This document shows positions 29,655 to 40,600 of a stretch of 64,000 bases of DNA, in pieces. This stretch comes from Aldrovandia affinis (lineage: Eukaryota; Chordata; Actinopteri; Notacanthiformes; Halosauridae). The stretch is taken from the NCBI GenBank assembly GCA_029706075.1, contig JAINUG010000131.1, positions 2,170,001 through 2,234,000 of the forward strand, in the 5' to 3' direction. Position 1 is the stretch's first letter. The number at the start of each line of letters is the position of its first letter. The notes beneath the pieces were generated by a model, which saw only the letters and a list, made by a program, of their open reading frames with translations, searched no databases and had not been told where the DNA came from. Position numbers and translations under genes: made by a program.

Positions 29655-31555
29655 TTCAGGCGTAGTATCATACTAAGTACTAAGTAAGTAGTACACATAT
29701 CCACAGAAAATGTGTAAAATCATGATTTCAGTATAACTGATACTTTACTTTTCCTATGCTGTGTAGTTTGCTCTGGAGTGTTTGGAACATGTTGGAATAA
29801 TGTAATCTCATGATGTGAATCTACATTGAGATTTGATTTAACTCAGGACAATCATAATATGCGAATCTGGGAATTGATAAAATTGTAATAGCTTGTCAAA
29901 CTATAGAAATCAACAGCAGTAACTCCGTATTGACTGCATAAAAAAGTGCTGCCAAGGTACAGCTCTATTCATTCTACTCATAAAAACAGTCTCCTCTGTC
30001 TGTCTACTGTCGAGTTATGAGAAGCACAAGCCCCAGCACAGGCTAAATTTACCCCCTAAAATCTGAAGCGGACCACAGAGAGCAGTCAGTGATGATCAGG
30101 TTAGGAATAGGCTGGCCAGCTGTCCAGTGGCTAAGGCGATAACCGGGTCCTTTAATCTTTCACTTTCTAGCAAAAAGGCAAACAAATGGAAGAAGCCGTT
30201 TCAAGTGTTTGAAACTATAGGACAATCTCCTGAACTGCGGGATATTGAATAATAGCACTACGTATTAAGCTTGTGGTTAGTGCTTCAATATTTGATCCCT
30301 TTTGATGATACATTGAAGCACTCAATACTTTTATGGCTGCTGTAACTCTATAAGATAGCAATGGTGAGAATGGTGATTGAGCATACAAACACTGCCAGAT
30401 GTAGTGTTTGGTTTTGTGCTTACCACAGGCCAGTGATAGTAACATCACATGATGATACAAAGCGCTACTTCTGTATGCAATTATTTAAATATTAGATAAG
30501 CTACATCCCAGGTTTGAATTATATAAAGATCCATCCATCCATCCATCCATCCATTGTCTAAGCCGCTTATTCCTGGTCAGGGTATGCATCCCAGCATTAT
30601 TTAATCCATATTCACAGATACGGGCAATTTAGACTCTCCATAGCCCCAGGTTTGCAAATTATATAAAGATGGCTATCCACTGCACCATATATAAAGATGG
30701 GATTTATTAATACATTCAACATTTTGAGCTTTCAGACAATATATTTTTGGAATGGCTGAGAACTTTTGTACTTTTTATTAGTACATGGTTACTCTCATTA
30801 TGTAATTTACAGTTGCTTGTGTTTTGTTTGGTTTTATTAATGGCTATTTTGCTGTATTGAGTGTATGTACTTTTTCTAATGATTTCATGAATGCATTTTT
30901 GTTTGTTTTTACATTTTGATCATTTTTGCCTGTAGTTTATTGAGGACAGGTGTTCAAAGTTAGCCTTTGCAAAACTTAATGCAATGCATCTGATGCTTGT
31001 TTTTTAAACATTGTAGCAAAGCTTTTGCTATGTCCCTGACAAATAATAATAATAAAAAATAATAACTTTTTTAGAGGAGTGGGCAGTGAACAAATTGGTG
31101 TAAGTTGCATGTTGAAACATCAAATGGTCTAGGAGGACATGTCTTAAGTGTTTTTCATAAAATTCAAAATGGCGGAAAATCTAAATGCCAAAAGTAATGG
31201 TTCCTTAAGGTAAGTCTGCACTGTGTAAGGTACCCAAGGTACCAAGTTTAGTAACTGTGGGTCAAACAGGTCAACAGTTCAGTGTTCAGTGCTATGTTAT
31301 AGTACCATCTAATGGTGGATTGGCACCATACTCTGGGAGTTGCGTACTGCTATGGGCCTCTACATGTCTACTAACTTTTGTGAGGTTTTGCTGATTCGAG
31401 AAATGTGAGATTTTTTTTTACAATTCAAAATGGCGGACAGTTTAAGATGACGGACATCCTGTGAAACGATACATTACCAGAAAAGAAAATTTGAGGAATT
31501 TGCCTGCCGTCACACCTTAGACTTCCCTTCTTAGGATATTTAGTTACAATTACCA
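29655..31555. other. Intergenic, mostly unrecognised
   Basis: No gene was found. It contains the ATCC-repeat insertion at 30531-30643. Otherwise it is AT-rich sequence without clear structure. Confidence 0.5.
30507..30670. repeat. (ATCC)n-headed repeat insertion with flanking direct repeats
   Basis: A run of CCAT units (about 30530-30554) is followed by the common fish phrase AAGCCGCTTATTCCTGGTCA. The whole is flanked by direct repeats of about 24 bp, CCCAGGTTTGAATTATATAA at 30507 and CCCAGGTTTGCAAATTATAT at 30645, like an insertion with target duplication. Confidence 0.7.
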
Positions 31556-31780
31556 CTACTGACACCCAGGCCGGCCAGCAGAGGATGGGCTCCCCGACTA
31601 AGACGGGTTCCTCCTGAGATTTCTTCCCACTGGGGAGTTCGTTTTTTTTGCTCCACTTTCTGCTTTTTAGGGTTCAGGCCTGTTATTGTCTTGTTTTTGT
31701 ATCTTCTGCTTTCGATAAAGCTTTGTGACAGTTCTCTGTAAAAACTGCTATACAAATAAATTGAATTGAATTTAAAGCCA
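31556..31780 (-). repeat. Dispersed fish repeat, reverse copy
   Basis: The reverse complement of the family at 8985-9222: it carries ATTTCTTCCCACTGGGGAG and ends ACAAATAAATTGAATTGAAT. It abuts the Tc1-like element at 31794. Confidence 0.75.
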
Positions 31781-31793
31781 GGATTTCCATGTA

Positions 31794-33362
31794 CACTCAT
31801 GGCCAAAAGTTTTGAGAATGACACAAATATTAATTTTCACAAAGTCTGCTGCCTCAGTTTTTATGATGGCAATTTGCATATACTCCAGAATGTTATGAAG
31901 AGTAATCAGATGAATTGCAATTAATTGCAAAGTCCCTCTTTGCCATGAAAATGAACTTAATCCCCAAAAAAACATTTACACTGCATTTCAGCCCTGCCAC
32001 AAAAAGGAATAGTTGACATCATGTCAGTGATTCTCTCGTTAACACAGGTGAGAGTGTTGATGAGGACAAGGCTGGAGATCACTCTGTCATGCTGATTGAG
32101 TTAGAATAATAGACTGGAAGCTTTAAAAGGAGGGTGGTGCTTGAAATCATTGTTCTTCCTCTGTTAACCATGGTTACCTGCAAGAAAACACGCAGTCATC
32201 ATTGCTTTGCACAAAAAGGGCTTCACAGGCAAGGATATTGCTGCTAGTAAGATTGCACCTAAATCAACCATTTATCGGATCATCAAGAACTTCAAGGAGG
32301 GAGGTTCAATTGTTGTGAAGAAGGCTTCAGGGTGCCCAAGAAAGTCCAGCAAGCGCCAGGACCGTCTCCTAAAGTTGATTCAGCTGCGGGATCGGGGCAC
32401 CACCAGTGCAGAGCTTGCTCAGGAATGGCAGCAGGCAGGTGTGAGTGCATCTGCACGCACAGTGAGGCGAAGACTTTTGGAGGATGGCCTGGTGTCAAGA
32501 AGGGCAGCAAAGAAGCCACTTCTCTCCAGGAAAAACATCAGGGACAGACTGATATTCTGCAAAAGGTACAGGGATTGGACTGCTGAGGACTGGGGTAAAG
32601 TCATTTTCTCTGATGAATCCCCTTTCCGATTATTTGGGGCATCCGGAAAAAAGCTTGTCCGGAGAAGAAAAGGTGAGCGCTACCATCAGTCCTGTGTCAT
32701 GCCAACAGTAAAGCATCCTGAGACCATTCATATGTGTGGGGTTGCTTCTCAGCCAAGGGAATGGGCTCACTCACAATTTTGCCTAAGAACACAGCCATGA
32801 ATAAAGAATGGTACCAAAACATCCTCCGAGAGCAACTTATCCCAACCATCCAAGAACAGTTTGGTGACGAACAATGCCTTTTCCAGCATGATGGAGCACC
32901 TTGCCATAAGGCAAAAGTGATAACTAAGTGGCTCGGGGAACAAAACATCGCAATTTTGGGTCCATGGCCAGGAAACTCCCCAGACCTTAATCCCATTGAG
33001 AACTTGTGGTAAATTCTCAAGTGGCGGGTGGACAAACAAAAACCCACAAATTCTGACAGACTCCAAGCATTGATTATGCAAGAATGGGCTGCCATCAGTC
33101 CGGATGTGGCCCAGAAGTTAATTGACAGCATGCCAGGGCGAATTGCAGAGGTCTTGAAAAAGAAGGGTCAACACTGCAAATGTTGACTCTTTGCATAAAC
33201 TTAATGTAATTGTCAATAAAAGCCTTTGACACTTGTGAAATGCTTGTAATTATACTTCAGTATACCATAGTAACATCTGACAAAAATATCTAAAAACACT
33301 GAAGCAGCAAAATTTGTGAAAACCAATACTTGTATCATTCTCAAAACTTTTGGCCACGGCTG
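31794..33362 (+). mobile_element. Tc1/mariner-family transposon with DD35E spacing, nearly intact
   Basis: The 1569-bp element has inverted ends (CACTCATGGCCAAAAGTTTT left; CAGCCGTGGCCAAAAGTTTT from the right) and TA duplications at 31792-31793 and 33363-33364. The inverted similarity extends inward for at least 60 bp. It carries one transposase gene with a few lesions. It lies between myl7 and helq. Confidence 0.95.
32170..33186 (+). pseudogene. Tc1-like transposase, DD35E, frameshifts and one stop
   Basis: The protein would bind the inverted repeats and cut and paste the element. The likely initiator ATG at 32170 is out of frame with the main frame, so a small indel lies before 32207. The frame at 32207-32800 carries the paired helix-turn-helix region (KSTIYRIIKNFK, VSASARTVRRRL) and the first catalytic Asp in FSDESPF. 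A frameshift near 32730 moves to the frame at 32734-33012, with GCFSAKG, the second Asp in FQHDGAPCHK (codon at 32890) and the Glu in NPIENLW (codon at 32998). That leaves 35 residues between Asp and Glu. TAA at 33010-33012 ends it early, and the same frame continues to TGA at 33184-33186. All three catalytic residues survive. Confidence 0.9.
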
Positions 33363-33904
33363 TAGCTTTAGCTAGCCTTGTCTAATGAGTTGAACTTGCA
33401 CCCTGTCTCAGCTAATCCACAGCGAGCTCAATGATTATTAGAAGCAGTGTTCGAAAACCCCTCTCACTGAATGTCGCCAGACTCACTTCTCCTTTCTCAC
33501 ATATGACTGATATTTAATTCAAACAGTTTCCACAGTAAATTGGCAATTTTGCTGGAAAATGTAAATAGTTCATTTCAAAGTGAATAGGTATGCTGCCACT
33601 GTGCTCCATTTAAGTGTTTTGGTGCTCACACATTTTTTTCCCAACTTGCAAACATTTTTAATAACTTGACAAAGCAAAATAATAAAAAATTAAAATTAAA
33701 AAAAATAATTAAAAAAACAGACTGATGCATGGAAATGTGCTTGGAAATGTGCATGGATTTGGTCTTTGGAAAATGTTGCCCATTTTACCACTACCAGAGG
33801 CAGACAGGCCATTGAGTCAGACAATTAGATATTCAACAGTATGAGAAGTGTGCACTTATCTTCCAAAATGATCCAATTATGATAGGGAATCTACAGTACA
33901 CTAA

Positions 33905-34235
33905 AAATGTATTTCTGATTTTTCTCCCACTTTGGTGGCGAATTGTACCCTCAATTTCTTCAATTCACCCTCCCCCACGAGCTGCCACCTGAAACTACGG
34001 GACAAGCCACTACTCTGGGGCCAGCAATGAACTGTTCCTTTGAGATGGAACTCGCCTATTCGTTTTGCTGCGCAGTGAGCTTGTGCCAGCTTTCCCTCCT
34101 CCTGGAGCTGACAGCCAATCGCTGCCCCCAAATGGGACTCCCGGCTGACGCAGCCGGGGATCAAACCCCAGCCGCAGTGGGCAGCCTGCATTCCAGGTGA
34201 GTGCCTTTACCGGTTGCGCCACTCTGGGGCCTTAA
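33905..34235 (-). mobile_element. Long SINE, family A, between myl7 and helq
   Basis: On the plus strand it reads from the TTTCTCCCACTTTGGTGGCG end through GAGCTGACAGCCAATCGCTG to a reversed B box (GGGGATCAAACCCC) and TTGCGCCACTCTGGGG. It therefore lies in reverse orientation and is nearly full length. Confidence 0.85.
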
Positions 34236-34602
34236 AGTACACTTTTTAATCAAGGTTCAGGGTATCACTTGAAAGAAAGGGAATTACAATACACAAATGA
34301 CATTACCACGTGTCAAAGGCTTATATTTGTTTACAATGCCTCTATAGTACTTTTCATACTACAGAGGCATTTCATATACATAAAATTGCATCATAAACGG
34401 TGACAGCGCAGAGGAAACAAAGAGCGGATTGAAATTTGTACAGTGGGCGGCTGTGTCCAGTCACCTGCGATATTTAACTCCTCGTGTGGAGTGTGTGGTA
34501 GTCACGATGGGCCAGTCTTCCAACAGATGGATACAAAGGGAGCAGCCACTTTGCTGGGTAACGGCGAAAATTATTAATAGTAAATAAACTGCACAGCAGT
34601 GT

Positions 34603-34686
34603 TTATAATGAAGGGAGATCAAGAGGGAAAGTCAACAAGTCATTTGCCGCCTCTTGGAGAGCTTCAGCCTTTTCAGTCAACAGCAT
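34603..34686 (-). CDS. helq: helq last exon
   Basis: 84 nt after TTTTAG; encodes [18 protein letters not shown] and ends with TAA at 34605-34603. It matches the extreme C-terminus of HELQ proteins. Confidence 0.92.
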   Translation of the reverse strand: MLLTEKAEALQEAANDLLTFPLDLPSL

Positions 34687-37600
34687 CTAAAACACAAATA
34701 TAGGGATTAAAAACAAATACAGGAATTAAAATATAAATATTTCTTCATGAAGCATTCACATAAACATTTATTTTGGTTCATTTAAAAAAAAAAGAAGATA
34801 AATACGATGTACTGTCTCCAAAATTGTTCTCCTAGATTAAATTCACAATTAAATGTTTTTTTAAGTATTAAATTGTTTTTTTATTGGCTGCTGTATACAG
34901 AAAATATTTAATCTGGATTTTATCTCATACATTTATATTAATAATGAATATTAATCAAAAGAGTTGACTGTGGGTTACACTACTTAAAAACTACACTAGT
35001 TTGACATTGTGACATGACACTACTACCACTTCCTTGCATTATTTAATTTGAATGAAAACATTGTTAGGTTTACAATTTGTCAAATTACTATTGCTCAACA
35101 ACTGCTTTATTCCATTGATTAAAGATCAATTTACACTGGTTTGGGATGACAAACCATTCCCTCATTCAGCACGACAGGATTCCCACACTCCATAAAGCTA
35201 CATGCAGTGCCTGTGGCTGTGACAATACAACTCTCCACAGCCTGCTAACTGTGTGCAGAGTCCATGCAGCATGATAAAACAAACTTATGTTGTTGTTATT
35301 AGGAACAGGCAATTAATTCACTTTATTAACAGGTTTTGCTATAATGAATAATGGCCATGGGTTATTATCTGATAATCCGTTTCAAATGACACTCAAAGAA
35401 ATAGAGAAACAAAAATAATCACAACATAATTATGCGAGTTATGATTGCGTCATGACGAGTCATGACATTTGAGAAATAAGACCAGGAAATGTTGCATTGT
35501 GTAACACTTTACTTAGAAGAAAGTTTAGTAATCATATTGAATTGTTTCTTTCAAGGAACTGTCTGGTTTATTTAGGCTGTGTTGTAATTATTGCATTTGC
35601 ATGTGTTATAATAATTATCAGGAATAAAATAGGTAGCCTGTGTCAAATATTAGAACTTTCCCATTCCGCTTTCATTATGGTTTGCTACCCCTTTAAATCA
35701 GTAGTGGCTATGCATGCACACAATGTACAAGTATGGTACTTTAGAAGAAAACTCTGTCAACACAATGCTGCATACTAGGAAAGAAAGGTACGCCCTGGTG
35801 TAAATATTTGCTGGCATCGAACAAAGAAATGTCTGTTCACCTTCTGTATTGATTTAGGAGTCATTAAGACCAGTCTAAGTGCAACGAGCCTTTGGCAAGG
35901 CATCATGCTTCCTGCAAAGGTCAGCTAACTTGATGGCCAAGATAGGTAGCTGATGGAGGGCAGCTGACTAGGCTAGCTTTTCATGTAGTGTAATTGATGC
36001 GATTACTCATTTAGCTGGATATGCATGGCTATCTAGAGTCAAAAGTATTTTATGGGAAACTTAGACATATTTAAAATGATGACTGAGATTATTAGAAAAA
36101 GTCACAAACCATCTAACACAGGTATATGAGACCTGCCGCAGAGTGACTTACTTTTGCAGATGCCACAATCTGATTGGCCTGTCTGCTGGAGAGGTTCTGT
36201 ACAGTCTGGACAAGCACGCGAGGGTCAGCGTTGGCCAAATGGACCAGTGTCTTGTAACCAGCATTGTACAGCTGCTTGGCTCTGACCTGAGAAAAGGACA
36301 AGGAGGCAGTCATGGAATTCATTTCACACAAGGGCCTTGGAGACAGAAGTGCCAATGATCTGGAAATGCTGAAATATTTTGGACAATACTGGTCTCATCA
36401 CTGCTGATTAAGTTACATCTAATTTAGAGAGGATTAAGCCCTATCTACTCTTAAATAACACTTACATATGTAAGTTTTCAATAACAAAATAATTTTTGTG
36501 CATATCGCATACCAGATGTATAAAATGGAGGAAAAACTTTCCTACAACATAAGGCGGGAAAAAGGTACTGGCGGTGGTCCAACCAAGGAAAGAATATTAG
36601 CATCGATTAACAACAACAGGTGGAACAATCGCTGCAAAAAGTCATGGGGGTGAAAGAAATACACATGGCTGAACTTATGAATGGTTTTCTTATACACTGC
36701 CCGTCCCAAAAAAAAGTCACACACTCTAATATTTCGTTGGACTGCATCTTTAGCTTTGATTATGGCAGAGTTGCATACATTTTCGCCAAGATCTTGTCGT
36801 GGTCATCGTCTTTCAGCACATCCCAAAGATTCTCAATCTGCAATGTCACAACATTTATTTCCTTCCAGAGTTGCATACATTTTTCTAATTTGCTCAAGAT
36901 CTTGTATTGATGATGGAGAGTCGGACAATAATTATCAACAATGACTTAACAAGGTGGGAAACAGATAATATCAAAAGTCTTCTCCAGCACATCCCAAAGA
37001 TTCTCAATGGGGTTAAGGTTTGGACTCTGTGGTGGCCAATCCATGTGTGAAAATGATGTCTCATGCTCCCTGAACCACTCTTTCACAATTTGAGCCCGAT
37101 GAATCGTGGCATTGTCATCTTGGAATATGCCTGTGCCATCAGGGAAGAAAAAATCCATTGATGGAAAAACCTTGTTATTCAGTATATTCAGGTAGTCAGC
37201 TGACCTCATTCTTTGGGCACATAACGTTGCTGAACCTAGACCTGACCAACTGCAGCAACCCAAGATCATAACACTGTCCCCACAGGCTTGTACGGTAGGC
37301 ACTAGGCATGATGGGTGCATCACTTCATCAGCCTCTCTTCTTACCCTGATGCGCCCATCACTCTGGAACAGGGTAAATCTGGACTCATCAGACCACATGA
37401 CCTTCTTCCATTGCTCCAGAGTCCAATCTTTATGCTCCCTAGCAAATTGAAGCCTTTTTTTCCAATTAGCCTCACTGACAAGTGGTTGTCTTAAGGCTAC
37501 ACAGCTGTTTAGTCCCAATCCCTTGAGTTCCCTTCGCATTGTGCGTGTGGAAATGCTCTTACTTTCACTATTAAACATAGCCGTGAGTTCTACTGTTGAT

Positions 37601-40600
37601 TTTTTACGATATGATTTCACCAAACGTTTAAGTGATCGCCGATCACGATCATTCAAGATTTCTTTCAAACCACATTTCTTCCTCGAAGATGATGGTTCAC
37701 CACTATCCTTCCAGGTTTTAATAATGCGTTGGACAGTTCTTAACCCAATTTTAGTAGTTTCAGCAATCTCCTTAGTTGTTGCAGGTGTAGGTGCAGGTGC
37801 CTTGATGCAGGCCAATAATTTGACCCTTCTGAAACAGATTAACATATTTTCCATGACCACAGGATATGTCTTCCGACATGGTTGTTTAAGAAATGAGAAG
37901 CTACTCAATGCATCAGTTAGAGTTAAACAACTTGTTGCCAGCTAAGACATATTAATCACTGCAGTAATTATCCAATGGAAGGCTCTTACCTATTTGCTTA
38001 GTTAAATCCAGGTGGTGACTTTTTTTTGGGCCAGGCAGTGTAATTCTCCCGCAGAGAGGAGAGTTGCAATTAAGGCATGCTTTAGTAATTCAGATGGAAT
38101 ACTAAATCAGCCTAATTTACAAAATCACCACCCTGTTTTAGCGCGTTCACTCCAGGTATACATATGGACAGGCTTAACTATGTATATAAAGAAGGGTCAC
38201 AGAGTGACATAACCCCAGCAAATTATATCCTAATAGCGATTTGACCCATTGCGACCATTTAGTAAATCTGAAGTAGATATTGCGACCTTGTTTGCATTCA
38301 AAAAGCAGTCACAATCCTTTAGTAAATCTGGCCTTAAGTGTATATGAAATAATTTGTATGAGTTACATATTCTGTGTTTGAAAATAACTTCATAAAGGAT
38401 ATGGAAATCCTTTCTATGATGTTGATTTATATTTGACATAAATAGAAGTCTTAACACATGATATACAATACTGATATTTACAGTATATAACATGGGCACC
38501 ATCACATATAAACACATACTTCATAGACCCTAAATTTGAATTACACATACGTTCCAGTTTCAAACAACAATATAAGCAAAGGACCAATCATCCAGAACAA
38601 TACACACATTATCAACACATGTTGGACCACAGGTTTTGCCTAATAGTAATTACAGAAATATGTATTTTTATTCTGTAATAAATATAATACTGTATACTTG
38701 ATGTATAGCCAATTACTCCCGCTATTCTCAGGTCAATCCCTCCCTCGTAGTTTGCTGCTGTAGCCCTGTGACCAGCAGTGACAAAGGCGAAGTATCGTCT
38801 CCTCTGAGACGGCACTCATCATGCTGTTGACCGTAACTCCGGCACCCGGGTCACTCCTGTACGCAGCGAATGTCTTGTCGGCTTCCCTCCCCCCTCCCTG
38901 GGGCGGACAGCCAATTGCCGCCCATGGTGGCACTCCCGACCAGAGCTGACTTTTAAACCCCGGTCGCCGTGGCCAGCGTCGGACATTGAAATCACTAGAC
39001 CATGCGGGAGGCCAGCAGTGCATGCAATTCTCAATGTAGATGCAAGCCCCGGCTTGTATAGGTAGCTAGCTGGCTAGCTAGTTTTCCCAGTCAGCCAGAT
39101 GTGATCCCCGTCTAGTGGATGCAACATTTCACTCTAGTGTAACTTAGCTATAGCGAGTACAAAATACTGTTTCAGCTATGAAAGCAATAGCTACCTGCCT
39201 AGCTAGCCAAGTACACACAGTACTGTGCAAATGTCTTAGGCCTCCCGAGAAAATTATGTTTAAAGCTATCTCGGCAGTAAGTGTTTATTTGCTTGGAAAA
39301 ACACTATATAACATTAGAATAAATACAAATAAACATGAATACAATAAAGAGTAACAATAATTTATTGTGTTTTCCAAAAGGTTATTGATGTCTTGTGAGA
39401 TGGCTAGAACAACACAGGTTTGGTTTGGTGTTATTCTAGCCATCTCACAAGATATCAATAACTTGTTGGAATGGCTGGGGTGCCTCATGGAGAGGTTTGG
39501 AAATGGCTAAGCTAACACAGTTTGACAGACATAAAATCAGTTTTGCATCTTGCCATATTTGAAGAAACTCGGCAAGTTGAAGACAAAAAACGCAGTGGAA
39601 GACCCAAAAAGCTGTCTGCATCTGATGAACAGTACTTGAAGGTCACTTCCTTGAGGGACAGAAGGAAATCCAGTGAAGTGCTTGCTCAGCATCTGGCAGT
39701 CATCTGGCACCAAAGTACACGCTTCGACCGAAGAAGTCTTACAAGAAATTGTCTTGTAGGACGGGTTGCTGCTAAGAATCCATTCTTGTGGAAAGGCAAC
39801 AGGTAGAAGAGATTGCAATACGCAATATTACGTTTCATTTTATTAATGTTTCTTTGTGTTTACAATGTTTAGTGTTTTTTGACCAAATTAATGTTAAATC
39901 TTTTGTCGAATTTTTTAGTGGCCTTCAATGTATATTATACAGTATATTTTATTGAAAGATTTTTAAGAGTTCAATTGATGCTTACTGTATGGTGCCATGA
40001 AAATTTAGCATAATTCATAAATATTATTCATTGTAATTTTTTCCAGCATTGCATTAAAAGGCGTTTAATGAGTCTGGGAAAATTGTTATGTAAAATTATA
40101 TTATTTCATCTGATGATCAGGCAATTTTGACTTTGCTTTAAAAATAATGTTCCATTTCAGCTCAAATAAAAGCCATTGTACAATCAGGTTTAAGCTTTTC
40201 AAACTGTGTGTTTGAAGTCTCTCACAGAGATGGGTTCTCAAATGAGAACCAATTCATTTTGTTTGAGAAAGCTAGTCAGTATATGAGATTTTGATTGATG
40301 CACTGAAATGCCAACCATGCACCTGTATCCAGCCACTAAATGTGGGCTCTGGGGGTTTATCATCTGAATAGCTTTTGACTGTATGGAAAGCCATTGGTCA
40401 GGTTTTAAGCTTTCAAACAAACTGGGCATTCACTGTTGGGCATGCCTGACCTTCTTGTAAAAACGATTTGAACAAAAAGTGCAGTAATTGTTTATACTTC
40501 ATGATGGCAGCAAGTCGCCATCGTTTTAGTGTCGTTTTATGCTGGCTTATTTTCAGAGGGTGATTCGTCTACCTTCCATGTTGATGCAGATCAAGCATAT

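Noticed and set aside
36620..36944. Two overlapping plus-strand frames of 87-96 codons
   Set aside because: They lie across the end of a Tc1-like element, antisense to its transposase, with no family features.
37523..37945. 140-codon plus-strand frame
   Set aside because: It is the antisense shadow of the DD36E transposase.
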